Assembly (NCBI GenBank): GCA_036936605.1
Contig: JAUPFV010000003.1
Coordinates: forward strand, 105,099,278-105,163,277
Length of the DNA stretch: 64,000 nt
Direction of reading: 5' to 3'
Source of the DNA: Limnanthes douglasii subsp. nivea
Taxonomy: Eukaryota > Streptophyta > Magnoliopsida > Brassicales > Limnanthaceae
This document shows positions 47,585-59,700 of the stretch, in pieces. Every line of letters begins with the position of its first letter. Position 1 is the stretch's first letter. The position numbers were made by a program, and so were the translations under genes. The notes beneath the pieces are model-generated. The model was not told the DNA's origin. It did no database searches and saw only the letters and a list, made by a program, of their open reading frames with translations.

Positions 47585-47870
47585 ACTTTCACATATTTCC
47601 GCAACTAATACTCAAAAAATAAAAAAATAGTTATTACGCAACAAAAGTACACATATTTACGCAACCCACAACACTTAGTAATTACGCAATCAAAATGTAC
47701 GTAAGTCTGCAACGCAACACACTAACTAATTACGTAGCCAAATTGAACATAAGTACGTTATCCAACAACACCAACTAATTATGCAGCCAAATTGAACATA
47801 AGTACGCAACCCAACAACACTAACTGAAATGAATGTAATTACACAACAACACCTCCAAAAAAACCAAAAA
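47585..47870 (+). repeat. ACGCAACC-motif block (right)
   Basis: About nine copies every 25-45 bp: TTACGCAAC, TTTACGCAACCC, AATTACGCAATC, AATTACGTAGCCAAATTG, AAGTACG(C/T), AATTATGCAGCCAAATTG. The unit AATTA-G-AGCCAAATTGAACA, then TAAGTACG, is repeated nearly exactly at about 47735 and 47775. Same orientation as the other blocks. Confidence 0.7.
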
Positions 47871-48311
47871 TCCCCAAATGTGAAATCACTCTTTTCAGAT
47901 AATTATCAAAACAATTACATGAATGTACGAAATAACAAAATCAGCATAACTAAAATAATCATGTAAATCATGAAATAACCCCACAATTATTCACCACAAA
48001 TAAAAACAGCAAAAAAACAAAAATCACACGAATCGATAAACGATAATACATAAGAAAAAAATGATCACTAATTATAAAAAAAAAGTTGATCGGAATAAAA
48101 ACCTAAAATAAAATAAAAAACTTAAAATCAATAATTGAAACAAATAAATATAAAACACAAAATATATTTTACAAAAATCATAAAATGGAACAAAATTATG
48201 ATTAGTATTTTAAAAAATCATAATGATTATGAGTGTTTCAACTCAAACCCTAAAAGTGATTTATCAAACTTTAACCCTAATAGTTATTAATTTAATTATT
48301 AATAATTGATA

Positions 48312-48347
<36 letters not shown>

Positions 48348-49210
48348 CGTCACGATTGCGTAACCTTTTGGTGTGCTAGCTGAGTATACAGAATACATAC
48401 CCTCTCGTCCTTGTCAAGTTTGAGAGAGAGAAAGGGAGACCATCTGAGTAAACTTATGTGTTGTGGTCCGTCATGTCAATTTATTCAACAATAATAGTAT
48501 TTCCAAGTCAACTCCAGCATTGAGCTATTTACCCACCCAAATTTCACGACCATCTATCTAGTATCTACTAAGTTTACTTCTCTCGTTTCTCTTACTTACC
48601 CATGACAGGATTAAGGTTTGATACTAAAAACACATACAACTGGATTAGCTAGCTGATTAAAGCTTAACTACAGTTTGATGTGATGGGTTATCGTGGATTT
48701 CCACACACACAAGTCAATACTACATTCTCCAAATGTCAACTCATTTTCATTTTGGTTAGTTTTTGACTCACCAATTCCATCATCATGTTCATGGTTGGTC
48801 CTCATTGGTAGATTCTCAGTTGACCAAGTTTCCACAGTTTAAAATAAGAGTATTTAGTTATTTACATAAAAACATTGTTGCGATCGATTTATTAATTAAG
48901 CTTTTGACATAATCTTTAACAGTTTAATGTTTGCTGGTTACAATTTTTTAATCAAAAACAGGATTGAAATATTTTTAATCGATTTGAATGAATATTTATT
49001 ATTGATTAATATATTAATTATCGATAATTATCTAGGTTATGTTATAATTTTTTTAATAATTTTTTTAGATATATAAATGTATATTTTGTATTATTAGTTA
49101 TTTTTAGCTATTAAAATTTTATAAACTTTATAAATTTCAAATTCTTACTCCATCTTATTTTTTTGATATATATATATTTTAAAAACGAACAAAATGAACA
49201 TTATGAATGA
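47871..49210. other. AT-rich intergenic stretch
   Basis: No coding similarity. Contains a (TA)n run at 48315-48345 followed by ATTGCGTAACC, a reverse-style relative of the motif blocks, and a GA-rich patch near 48420. Confidence 0.4.
48315..48345. repeat. (TA)n microsatellite
   Basis: About 15 TA units. Confidence 0.9.
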
Positions 49211-49214
49211 TATA

Positions 49215-49400
49215 TTTAGATTTTTTTACAATCAAATTACACGTGACTTCACTAACAACTAGAACAAAGTCATCTTTTCATACTAATTTTGCAACCAAAT
49301 TGTTCACATTTCCCCAATCGGAATACAGTTCAATTTTTTTTTTTAAATGTTTTCAACACAAAAATGAACATATTTTCGCAACTATAACAAATGGATTTTT
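49215..49400 (+). repeat. ACGCAACC-motif block (49.2 kb)
   Basis: Looser copies: TTTTGCAACCAAATTG, TATTTTCGCAAC, CAAATTACACGTGAC. Same orientation as the MULE-associated blocks. Confidence 0.45.
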
Positions 49401-49439
49401 AGCTGAAATGACTTATATTTAATATGAATTGTTTTGACC

Positions 49440-50240
49440 CAATAAATCTTATACCCAAATGTCCAAATCTTAACCTTGTCTTTAATCAATACACATATAG
49501 AGAAACCCTAATTTCTATAGCAGTTTTACCTCTTTTTAGTTCGATCAATTCTGCCTCCTTTCCTCTATCTTCATCTTTCTTCACAGATTCGAGAGAGTTT
49601 CACTCAATTGAAGCTCTCACTGACCTACTATTTGTTGTTGGGTATGGTCTCCTCAACTAATTCCATTGAATTCCGTACAATAACTTCAGAGAGTCCCAAT
49701 GTTGGAGAATGAATATGACTCAGAAGGGGACAACCTTGCGATTATACAATTACCTCATTGTTGAGTGACGAAGGCTTACAGTGGCGTAAGGAACATATTT
49801 CACGGATTCATTCTACAGCTTACTTTATTTCTAGGATCTATTTGAATAATCGCTTAGGAGTTCACGCCAGTAACTCTCTCTATTTTAATGAAAATCCAGA
49901 TTTACTCACAGTGGTGTAAATCTGACAATGTGCTTCACTCCTAGTTGCCGAGATAGATCACTCTTGATTCAGATTCCTGACCAGATATAGCAGTAACTCT
50001 AGTAATTCTCAAAGTAGAAATTTCTTAGCTTCATCAACAGATGAAAACAACATATAAGGCATTTTCTCAGACTCCATCAATAATTCACAATAATTCACAG
50101 ACTTCTTTAACATTGTCGCTAACTTTTCAAATTTGTTTATGTGCAAACCGTCAGGTATCCAACATCTTCACACCAAAACATCTAGTTGTAACCCAAATGA
50201 TTCTCAAGTCATAACAACATCGTAACGCATGTACTTTCAA
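49440..50240. pseudogene. Unidentified gene-like fragments
   Basis: At 49500-49600 an AAACCCTAA box precedes a CT-rich leader with TTCTTCACAGATTCG, as in many plant 5' UTRs. An ATG at 49647 opens a short frame (MVSSTNSIEFRTITSES). Further on, a + frame reads LSDEGLQWRKEHISRI. On the - strand, 50150-50000, a frame reads DGLHINKFEKLATMLKKSVN, then MESEKMPYMLFSSVDEAKKF. I do not recognise either family. They could be transposon or captured gene pieces. Confidence 0.3.
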
Positions 50241-50330
50241 TATCTCCTAACTTTTGAATCTCTATTCTTTGTTGGAGATTATTTTTTTAGATTGAGCTAT
50301 ATCATGAGAATGTAGGATTGATTTAGCCAT

Positions 50331-51780
50331 TTAGAGGAGCCAGTGATGCATGGATGACCCTTTGAAGTGTATGACCTTGGTTGTTTTTAATCCTTTTTCT
50401 TGTTTTAACTTTAATTTTTTTATGCTCATGACCTTCCCAATAGCTTTGATTTCATGAGGAGATGCAGGAGGATTTATGGGAAGGCTACCATATTTGAGTT
50501 TTGGAGAGGTATGTCGAGGAGGATTATTAGACAATACTGATTCATCGTTATTTTCTTGGAAAATCACTAATGATTTAGCTTTAGGATGGTTTATCTCATT
50601 GACCCAATCCTGAATGTCATAAGTTTTATCAGCCTTGTTATCTTGAATAATCTCTTTTACCATAACATCTTTTATTTCTTCTCTAACAAGGATTTTAGCT
50701 TCCTGGGACTTGAAATTGTCATCTGCAATCAAATCAGCTTGGAAGTTATTGCTTATTCGAAGATCTTCAGGTGTGTTAAGATTGTCTTCACTCATGTTGA
50801 TCTTGTTTCTTTTTTTGCATATGGTTAATAACTATGGACTGAATATTTGGTTGATAACTTTTATTGGTTGTTTCAGTATTTTAGGTTTTTTTGTAAGTCT
50901 AGTGAAACTTCTCTGTTGTTTTCTGTCATTCCTTCTCCAAACTGCACCTTAACTTTTTTCTTGCACATTTCATGGCTATGACCAATATGGTAACATGCGT
51001 TGCAGCATTTCAGAAAGTTTTTATAACTAATAGATAGCCAACATCCTTGATTACTCCCGAATCTGACCTATATTATTTGCTGAATTTTCATAGATACATT
51101 CATTTCAATCACGACAAAACAAGGATTAATGTGAGCATTGTTTTTGTCTGGAACAACAATCTTGTAGGGAATACATATGGTGTTAGCAATAATGTTATTA
51201 TTGGACTTTCAATTCTAGCTCAAACCAGAGATATCGGACTTTCATATTTTGTGTTAAATAATATCGACCATCTAAGTAATCTCATCGATGAGTTTCCAAC
51301 AGTCCATAAGCTTATTGGTCATAAGTTGCATACATCTTCTTTTAGATCGAATTCAATAAGAATGTGTCTAGAGTCCCAAACAGTGACATTATATTCCCCT
51401 ATGAACTTAAATGAGTCTAAGAACTAATTTAGAATCAATCTTTTAGGTATTTCATTGGAGAATTGACCTATTAGAGTAGTTTTAGAAGCCTGGAGTAATT
51501 GGTCTTTGACAGCTTGACTGTACTGCAACGAAATATGATCATGACTTTCTATGACTCTTTCTGGTTTTATAACAGCATCAATTTGTTTCTTCTTATTGGT
51601 TACGATTTCAGCATATGACTTGTTTGACTCTTTCTTCTTTGCAGGTGACAAAGTTGTGTTTTTACCTTGAAGAACTGGAAATTCTTCCTCCTCAAAAGCT
51701 TCATTATTATTGATCTCCATTGATGAACCACAAAGGAACAGCCAAGAAAAAAGATTGATGAACGAGAAGAAATGGCACAA
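50331..51780 (-). pseudogene. Second LINE, ORF1 remnant
   Basis: The - strand frame beginning at 51780 (inner Met near 51720) reads MEINNNEAFEEEEFPVLQGK, KKESNKSYAEIVTNKKK and IGQFSNEIPKRLILN. Acidic-FP-L and SYA-IV motifs start plant LINE ORF1 proteins. The next part (51420-51040), in broken frames, has YNVTVWDSRHILIEFDLKED, matching the DUF4283 domain. A 155-codon open frame (50795-50331) continues with EDLRISNNFQADLIADDNFK and ends HHWLL. No endonuclease or RT follows, so it is 3' truncated. The + strand ORFs across this stretch are shadows. Confidence 0.65.
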
Positions 51781-52261
51781 CCAAGAAGTTCGTTAGAGCA
51801 GTTCAGGTTAATTTTTCAAAGATCAGAAAATCTTATTTGACTTTCAAAAAAACTCCAAGAAGACATCTTTTTTTTTGTCATTCAATCCAAACTCTTTCCA
51901 GTGAAAAGACTAAGTCAAGTTCTTGTCTGTTATTGAAACCTTTTTTCTTTAGTAATATGGATTTGATACCAAATTTTCCTAATAAAATCGGCTGTGAATG
52001 TTTAGGTTGCGTTTCGTATGAACAATTTCCGACGATTTCTTCTGTTTATAAAGGATGGAAGATTGAAATCGAAATACCTTTCTTTTTAAATCAGAGAAAA
52101 GCCTATCTTCGTAGCCAAAAACTTGTATTTTTTCTCCAAGAACCCTTTTCCCAATCGAATTCATTGATCAAGTTTTACCTCCAGTTCAAAAAAACATTTA
52201 TGGAGATGGTATTAGTTATATATTTTTGTTTACCTTATTTTGTTTGGGTTTAACTATAACA

Positions 52262-52545
52262 AATGGTTGTTCACACCCAATTAACACTTATTTTCACAAA
52301 ACAAATTGTATTGTTTTTCACACAATGAGACTTATTTAGCAACCAAAGTCTTATTTTCGCAACACATTTTGCACGTAATTCCACAATTGGAACAAAATTT
52401 ATTTTTAGCAGGCGAATTATATATAGTTCTATAACTGAAACATGATTTTTTAGCAACCAAATTAAATGTAATTCCGCAACTGGAACACAATTGTTTTTTC
52501 TAGACTTATTTCGCAACCTAATTACCCATAATTACGTAAAAAAAA
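52262..52545 (+). repeat. ACGCAACC-motif block (52.3 kb)
   Basis: About nine looser copies: TATTTAGCAACCAAA, TATTTTCGCAACAC, GTAATTCCACAATTGGAAC, TTTTAGCAACCAAATTAAA, GTAATTCCGCAACTGGAAC, TATTTCGCAACC, ATAATTACGTAA. The GTAATTCC-CAA-TGGAACA unit occurs twice (about 52373 and 52471). Orientation as in the other blocks. Confidence 0.55.
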
Positions 52546-53083
52546 ACTTTCATGGATCTAGTTTTGTTTATCCTAAAAAAATAAAACCAATGCTATTTTT
52601 TCAGATTTTCTTGGAGTTATGCTTTGAAATATATAATATATTTTTGAAAAAAAACCAAAACAAATAAGAGAAAAACAATTAAAGGATATTTTAGACTACT
52701 CATTTATTACTAGATGGATATTATAGATATGTATTTATCGTCAGGTGGTTATTCATACTTTATCAAACATTGGGTGGTTATCGGTAAATAAATTTGATAT
52801 TTAGTGGTTATTGTTAGATTACCTTTAAAAAGAATTGACGAATAAAATGTGATATTTGAACATTTTGAATATAATTTATTGGGATATATGTACGTTATTC
52901 TATATGTTTTATACGAATATAATGATGTTATAAGTTAGTTCTTTTTGTTAATATTTTCAATATATATAAATATTTTAACGATAAATACAAGTTGAACTAT
53001 AAATATAATATAATGTTGATTAATTGTTTTTAAAAGTTTTTATTTTATTATTTTTTATACTACATTAAATCCGAATTCATATT
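52546..53083. other. AT-rich intergenic stretch
   Basis: No recognisable coding or repeat structure. It precedes the putative LTR of the next gypsy element. Confidence 0.4.
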
Positions 53084-53497
53084 TGTTGGGTCTTATTAAA
53101 TTGTCCAAATTATACCTGATGAGTTCAGAAACTTCAGACACAACCTACTGCTTAATCCGGATAGGGGTAATTCGGACTATAACACTCCACTTAGAAATCC
53201 GAACATGACAAATGTAAAACACCTTTTGACTAAACTACTTGCTAATCAACTTAAAAGACTAATGGGTCCTTAAACTTGACCCGGTTTCACAAGTTGACCC
53301 GGTAAGCCTATGGGTCATTTATTAAGAGTATAAATACCCCAACCACTCTCATTAATGAGGGTGATCAACATTTAATACAAGTATGCTGCTTAATTATCTC
53401 ACTACTCCTCACACTAAACACAAAATACTTTAAACTTACCAAAACACTTTACCAAATTACCCCTAGTCTAAAATAAACCAAACCAAATTAATGACCA
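53084..53497 (+). repeat. Putative 5' LTR of second Tat element
   Basis: Candidate ends TGTTGGGTC at 53084 and ATGACCA at 53497 give 414 bp with TG...CA. A TATA box, GAGTATAAATACCCC, lies at 53328. TGG follows immediately (TGGTGGGAGCATG), a possible primer-binding site whose tRNA I cannot name. The gag frame starts within 30-70 bp. No second LTR copy is present in the window to confirm the ends. Confidence 0.5.
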
Positions 53498-53524
53498 TGG
53501 TGGGAGCATGAAGGTGCCTGAATC

Positions 53525-55388
53525 TTGCATTCAAAACTAGTAAAAAAACCAGTTTGGATGGATCCGAATGAGCAAGGAATTCCACCCCCTGTGGTGGAGA
53601 CGGTTGGGGAAAACAAAGAATATATCATTGAAGAGCGAGACAAGTTGAGAGCAGAAATAGAGGCGCTAAGGGCCATAAAACAAGCAGAGAAGGGTATAAG
53701 GGAAAAATTAGGGGCGTCAGCTATTCATCATACTGACAAACCTAGGGATAATGATCCATCAATAAAGACCAATTTAAGTTCGAAAAATACTCACATCAGC
53801 TCTAAGAAGACACATCGGTCCAAACCTGTTGAAAGCTCAGATTCAGAGTCCTCCAGTAGCTATTCGAATGAGGCTGAGCTTGAGGAATCTTTGTCTTCAA
53901 GAAGTGATAAAGGGAGATCCAGAAAAAAAAATGAAGCTAATAAAAAAATATTCAAGAAAGAGGGATAGGCATGGTAGGCTTAAAAGGCATTTGGGAAAAT
54001 GGTTATCTCACAGGCATGCTGATCAGTTACTGATTGATCCTTTTGCTTTTCAGATCGAACCAGGTATTTTTGCAACACCTAACGAAGACACAGTCTTTAG
54101 TCGTAATAAGAACTGGAGACAGTCATCTTTGTCTGCCAAAATACTGTCCTGAAACCTACCCAAAATATTTGACAGCTCCAAAATGGAGAAGTATGATGAA
54201 AGTAAAGATCCGGACAACCATCTGGAGCAATTCAAGAACTTCATGATGAATTTTGATGATGATGACACAATTTTGTGTAGATCCTTCTCTCAAACTTTTA
54301 CGGGAAGTGCTCTCAAGTGGTATAACAGCTTACCCCAGGGGTGTATTAGAAGCTTTGATACATTCTGGGTTTCCTTCTGAAGGCAATTTGTTAGGAGTAA
54401 AGAGGTGAAGGTCAATAGAGATACCATAATCCATTGTGCCCAAGAACCAAACAAGTCCTTAAAGGATTATATAATTCGATTCGTGAATACAAAGAACGGA
54501 TTAGCAGATTGCTTCGAGCAAGTGGCAATTGCTTCTCTAAGACAAGTGTTGAATCCTGGGAACTTGACTGATTCATCGACCAGGAAGAAAGCCATGACCT
54601 GGGGTGGCATGTTGAATCAGGTGGGAAAACAGATTAATGTGGAAGAGACCAAGAAAACCAGGGTGCACCGTCAAGTGAGGTCCACCACAACAGCTCAGAA
54701 CCAGTCCGGATATAAGGCTAAGGAGATCGGACAAGGGTCCAACCGGGCTAAACAAACTCAGTCCAACCAGAATTAGTCTCAGAGCCAGCAGTCAAGAGGT
54801 AAAAGAGGTTCTTGGGTTCAACCGGAGTGGTTTTCAGAATTAAGAGAGAATGTGGCCACAATATATGACAAGACCAAGGATGAAGTCCATTTCCGGAAAC
54901 CGGCGGCTCTACAGTCTCCTAGAGAAATCCGAAATACTTGTTTTTGCCAATATCATAATGATATAGGCCATAATACTCAAGACTTCATAGCATTGAAACA
55001 AGAAGTACAGAATCTTATTGAAAGAGGCAATCTGGGAGCTTTTGTCAAAAGAAGAAGTGGAAACAGGCCTGACAGTGCTCCTCGGACGGGCCCTACAAAC
55101 AATGTAGGAACATTTTCTCAAGAAGGGGCAATGGTGATTCTTGAAAGATTTGATGTTGATTCTGAGTACCTGGAGCCTGATCCAACTCGGAACAAAGTGG
55201 GGGTCATAATAGAGCAGACTAGGACGTCGTTCGGGCTAATTAGTTTCTTTGAGTCACTCACCATCTTTGGAGAAGATACTGTGACAGCACCTACTCTTTC
55301 ATCAAGGAAGAGGCATGTACATAGTTTGGCCACTCAGTTGGGAGGGGAGTGTCTTCTCATCAGTGCCAAACCCCTTTTTCATTCATAG
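53525..55388 (+). pseudogene. gag of second Tat element
   Basis: The first frame starts with MDPNEQGIPPPVVETVGENK, then an Arg/Glu-rich helix and a Ser/Lys-rich linker (SSDSESSSSYSNEAELEESL). After a frameshift comes the gag core: KMEKYDESKDPDNHLEQFKN, FTGSALKWYNSLPQG, IRSFDTFWVSF, then HCAQEPNKSLKDYIIRFVNT (54185-54500). The end carries CFCQYHNDIGHNTQDFIALK (about 54940), corresponding to the CxxH-type knuckle (YC-YH---GH-T--C), with the last Cys changed to Phe. Stops occur at 53967, 54380 and 54776. Confidence 0.8.
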
Positions 55389-55810
55389 TTTTTGATGAGG
55401 ATGATTTGAGAAATATTGTTGGGCCTCATGAGGATGCGGTGGTGATAGGAGCATCTATTGGGGGCAATGATATCCGACAGATTTTGATAGACACGGGAAT
55501 TCGGCAAACATTCTTTTCTTAAGCTCCTGCAAGTAGATAAGGAATCCAACCTTTATTCAACACTCAAACAGAACCATTGTGGGATTCACAGGAAGCTCCG
55601 CGGATGTAATTGGGGAATTTGAGGAAGAAGTGTTGTTGGGCAAGGGACCTTTTAAAAAGATGGTGAGGGTGCTATTTATTGTGGTAGATTTCCCCACATC
55701 CTACAATGAAATTTTTGGGAGGTCTTGGCTTTTTATAATTCATGTTGTGGCCTCAATAATCCATCAGTGTTTGAGGAGCAGTTCAAGGGAAAGTAGGTAT
55801 TGTCCGAAGT
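55380..55810 (+). pseudogene. Protease of second Tat element
   Basis: VVIGASIGGNDIRQILIDTG at about 55440-55495 holds the D-T-G catalytic motif of retropepsins. The normal SS-NI-F follow-up is damaged (one or more bases lost). FTGSSADVIGEFEEEVLLGK and VDFPTSYNEIFGRSWLF continue the family pattern (GF-G----G-I-L---; YN-I-GR-WL). Frames are split by a shift and a stop. Confidence 0.75.
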
Positions 55811-56089
55811 AGTCAGAAGATAACCAGGGAGTGCTATACAATTGCTCTTGCTCCTATAACTTTGGGAGCAATTCAGATTAATGAAGATTAGCAGTCACTG
55901 GAGCCTTCTGAGGGAGAGGGTGAGATTGATGACCCTAGAGAGGCTCCTACTGTTATAATACCAGTTGAAAAAATTGAAACCCACTCCCTTGCAAAGGGTA
56001 TAAATATCAAGATTGGTTCCAAAATGGCGCCAAAATTGAAAAAGAAATTGTTGTCCTTTTTACTAAACAATTAACATGTCTTCGCTTGG

Positions 56090-56880
56090 TGCAATAGTGA
56101 TGTAACCGGAGTGCCCGCAAGCGTTATCTCACACAAGTTGTCAATCCAGAGTGATGTTGCACCTGTTGTGCAAAAAAGGAGATCTTTTTCCAAAGAAAAA
56201 GTTGATGTGATAGTCCAAGAAGTTGACCGGCTTACCAAGATGGGACACATAAAAGGAGTCCCAGTATCCTTAATGGACTGCTAATCCGGTGTTAGTCAAG
56301 AAAAAAAAAAGGAAATGGCGTATGTGTATTGACTTCACTGACCTTAACAGAGGTTGCCTATAAGATCTTTATCCAATCCCCCGGATAGATCAGTTGGTGG
56401 ACTCAACGTCTGGAAATAAATTGTTGTCCTTCATGGTTGCTTTTTCTGGGTACAACCAGATACAGGTGAATCTGAAGGATCAAGATCATACTACCTTTAT
56501 AACAGACAGAGGTCTCCATTGCTACAAAGTGATGCCTTTTTGGTTGAAGAATGTTGGGGCTACTTATCAGAGGTTGGTGAACAAAAAATTCGCTAGTCAG
56601 ATTGGCAGAAATATAGAGGTATACATAGATGACATGATGGTTAAAAGCTTGAAGGAATATTTACATATAGTTGATCTTCAAGAAAAATTTACTAATTTGG
56701 CAGTTGTGAATTTGAAACTAAATCCAGAAAAGTGTGTCTTTGGGATTCGATCTGGAAAGTTTCTGGGTTATGAGATAAGTAAGAAAGGAACACAGCCCGA
56801 TCTGGATCAGCTTAATGCCCTGTTGGAAATGGATCCTCCTCGGAATATTAAAGAAGTCCAGAGGCTCACTGGAGGTTGAC
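56090..56880 (+). pseudogene. Reverse transcriptase of second Tat element
   Basis: Motifs in order: HKLSIQSDVAPVVQKRRSFS, VDRLTKMGHIKGV, KRKWRMCIDFTDLNRGC, YPIPRIDQLVDSTSGNKLLS, FSGYNQIQVNLKDQDHTTFI, CYKVMPFWLKNVGATYQRLV and VYIDDMMVKS (56620). EKCVFGIRSGKFLGYEIS follows. YIDD is intact, but the first catalytic Asp of the D-FSGYNQI block is Ala here (VAFSGYNQI). Stops lie in the first third. The last 161 codons from 56394 are open. Confidence 0.85.
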
Positions 56881-56929
56881 CACCCTAAACCGTTTCATTT
56901 CAAGGTCTTCGGACAAATGTGCTCCGTTT

Positions 56930-57870
56930 TTCCAGACTTTGAAGAATGCCAATGATTTTAATTGGTCTCCATAGTGTAACCAAGCTTTTGTTGAAATAAA
57001 GAAACACTTATCCTCACCAAAGACTCTTTTTAAACTTGTTCAAGGAGAAACACTCTATGTATACTTGGTTGTGTCAGAATGTGCTATAAGTGCAGTATTA
57101 GTAAGAGAAGTGGACAATTACCCTCGTCCGGTATACTACATCAGCAAAAGTTTAATAAATGTCGAGAAGAGGTACTTAAAGCCTGAGAAGATGGCATTAG
57201 CCTTAGTTATTGCGACAAGAAAGATGAGGCCGTATTTTCAATCTCATTACATCATCATCTGAACATCTTTCCCATTAAACAATATCTTTCAGAAGGCAGA
57301 CATATCAAGAAGGATGACCAAGTGGTCAATATAGTTGGGTGATTATGACATTGATCCCCCCTCCCAAACAACTATCAAAGCTCAGCCAGTGGATGATTTC
57401 CTAGTAGAATTCCATTCAGACTAGAACTCCAAACAAACTTCAGAATATAAAACCAAGAAAGAGTGGGTGGTCCGAACTGATGGTGATTCAAGTACAATGG
57501 GCTGTGGAGCAAGAATTTTCCTAACCTCATTTTATGGTGATAAGATGTACTAAGCTATATGCTTTGGGTTCAGGGCCTCCAACAATGAGTTTGAATATGA
57601 AGCAACTATAGCTGGTGTTAAATTGGCCTTTCTATATAGGGCTAAGAGAGTCCGCTTGATGAATGAATCTCAACTGCTCATCCGTCACGCTCAAGGTCAG
57701 TCTGAGGCCAAGAAGGAGCAACTGATCAAGTACTTACTCATCCTGAAAGAAGTGGCAACTAACTTCAAAAGTGTTTGTTATGAGCATATTCCCAGATCGG
57801 AGAATACCCTAGTAGATTCTTTGGAAACTATAGCGTATTATGAATCCTACCCTTGGATTCGTATACATCA
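56930..57870 (+). pseudogene. Tandem RNase H domains of second Tat element
   Basis: The gypsy RNase H (57065-57262) reads VVSECAISAVLVREVDNYPR then PVYYISKSLINVEKRYLKPE. A second RNase H follows (57460-57860): EWVVRTDGDSSTMGCGARIF, FGFRASNNEFEYEATIAGVK, RLMNESQLLIRHAQGQSEAK and HIPRSENTLVDSLETIAY. This second, archaeal-like RNase H between the first one and integrase is a known hallmark of the Tat lineage. Acidic residues D, E and the ES (normally DS) position show one catalytic change. Frame breaks at 57262 and 57424. Confidence 0.8.
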
Positions 57871-58079
57871 ATTCCCGTCCATACATCCAAGTCAAAACAA
57901 AGAATATGGGGAAAGCATGAGCATACATGTGATCCAACCTAAAGACTGGAGGTTTTCCCTCCTTTAATATATTTCTGATGGGGTTTCGCCTTCGGATAAA
58001 ACTATGGAAAGAAAGATTAAACACAAGACATGTGGTTTTTTTATCATAAGGGGAGTTATCTATAAAATAATCTTTCAGT

Positions 58080-59165
58080 AGACCTCTCCTGCGTTGCTTG
58101 GGGGTTAAAGAATATCAAGTCGTTTTATCTGAACTACAAGATGAAGAAGGCTCAGCACATTGTAAGTACAGGGCACTAACCCGGAGAGTGTTTTTAGCTG
58201 GGTACTACTGGTCATCCATAATGGCAGATGCTAAAAAATGGTAAAGAAGTGTGATCCATGTCAAAGGTATGGCAATGAAATTCATGTGCTAGTAGTACCT
58301 ACGGAGTCTATTTCTGAGGTAGTACCTTTTGCCCGATGAGGAATGGACTTAGTTGGACCATTGCTTATGGCATCCGGGGGGTGCATAACTATTATAGTTG
58401 TTATTGATTACTTCTCAAAATGGATAGAGGCAACTCCTTTGGCAGGAACCACTTCGAAGGCTGTCATTAAATTTATCCTATCCAATATATCCTGCAGATT
58501 TGGGATCCTCCAAAATATTACTACAAACAATGGGCCACAGTTTGATAACAAAGATATGGAGAATTTTTTATGCTTCTATAGGTATTCAGCATTGTTTTTC
58601 TTCTCCTTTCCATCCACAATCAAATTTCCAGGTTGAAGTTACCAATAGAACTATTTTGTCTGGATTGAAAAAGAATCTAGAAGGAGGTGCGGGGAAGTGG
58701 CCAAGTTATTTACAAGAAGTGTTGTGGGGATACCGAACTACTCCTCGGGTTGCTACACAAGAGTCTTCTTTTGCTTTAGTGTATGGGATGGATGAAATTA
58801 CCGCCATAGAAGCTACCCTACCATCGTACAGAGTCCACAACTATTCCGAACAAGCTAATGAGATAGCAATTAGGAATCAATTAGACTTAATATAAGAAAG
58901 AAGGGTTAAATCTCACTTGAGAACAGCTCACTACCATGGTTTGATCAGGAGCAGATTTGCTTCAAAGGTCAAAAGAAGAGATTTTCAACCAGGAGATAAG
59001 GTGTTAAGAAACGTTTTCTTACACACCAAGGAGAAGCAGTTCGGTAAATTGGCTCCGAACTAGGAAGGGCCCTATGAGGTCTGTTAAAAGCTCAAACCTG
59101 AGACATATAAACTTCAGGACAAAGAAGGGAGAGTTCTGAAGCACCCATAGAATATTGAACATCTC
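58080..59165 (+). pseudogene. Integrase of second Tat element
   Basis: RALTRRVFLAGYYW and the KCD-CQ-type zinc-binding end (58180-58280, frameshifted) precede MDLVGPLLMASGGCITIIVV then IDYFSKWIEATPLAGTTSK. The block ITTNNGPQFDNKDM has Asn for the second catalytic Asp (normally TDNG). After a frameshift come VEVTNRTILSGLKKNLEGG, LWGYRTTPRVATQESSFALV and [18 protein letters not shown]. The C-terminal KLAPN-EGPYEVC---KPETYKL and a final NIEHLKLYLK close pol near 59180. Inactive. Confidence 0.8.
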
Positions 59166-59217
59166 AAGTTATATTTAAAATAAAAAATTTGTGTAAATAT
59201 TTACTTTTTAGATATCA

Positions 59218-59700
59218 ATGTAAATATTAGGGGGCATACTCTTTCCTACCCTGGTGGCACGGGGAGGTTTTAATGAGGTGTCCGGTCTTTTATAATATAT
59301 GATGCTTTCTTAAAACATTTGGAGTGGTTTTACTACAATTCAATTCAAGTATAAATCGCTTGTTCGATACCTTGGGATCTAGTGCATCAGATAAACTTGG
59401 TTAATTGATGACTATTAAACATATGTTATCAAAGATATTAAACACTCTCATTTGATACTTCTGAAATACTAAGGGGCTACTTAAACATTAGCCATGAATA
59501 GTTTAAAGAAGAATATTAAGAAAAGGAAAGTTTGATAAATAAAATCTATTCAGACTTGAACCGAACAGAAAAACAAAACATGCCTTGGCCATCCAAGGAC
59601 TTTAGGTGTTCAAAAGACTTATTCGGACTTTAACCGAATAGTTATACAAAATATTCCTTGGTCGTCCAAGGACTTTGAGTGTTTGGAAAAACAAAAAACA
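59218..59700 (+). repeat. Post-pol 3' region with 73-bp tandem duplication
   Basis: The conserved motif GGGGGCATACTCTTTCC...GGCACGGGGAGGTTTTAATG at 59231-59275 is mirrored at 61270-61320 in the third element. Two 73-bp units (59548-59620 and 59621-59693) share ATTC-GACTT-AACCGAA and CCTTGG--(A/G)TCCAAGGACTTT. The CCTTGG/CCAAGG pair could form a small stem. Relatives lie at about 60885-61005 on the other strand. Confidence 0.75.

Noticed and set aside
51047..51427. 126-codon + strand ORF
   Set aside because: It is the antisense shadow of the LINE ORF1 DUF4283 region, which reads sensibly on the - strand.
59231..59275. LTR start of the second Tat element
   Set aside because: The GGGGGCATACTC motif looks like a polypurine tract and LTR start, but the antisense ORF lies beyond it and the 53.08-53.50 kb putative LTR is not similar, so it is treated as a conserved post-pol region.
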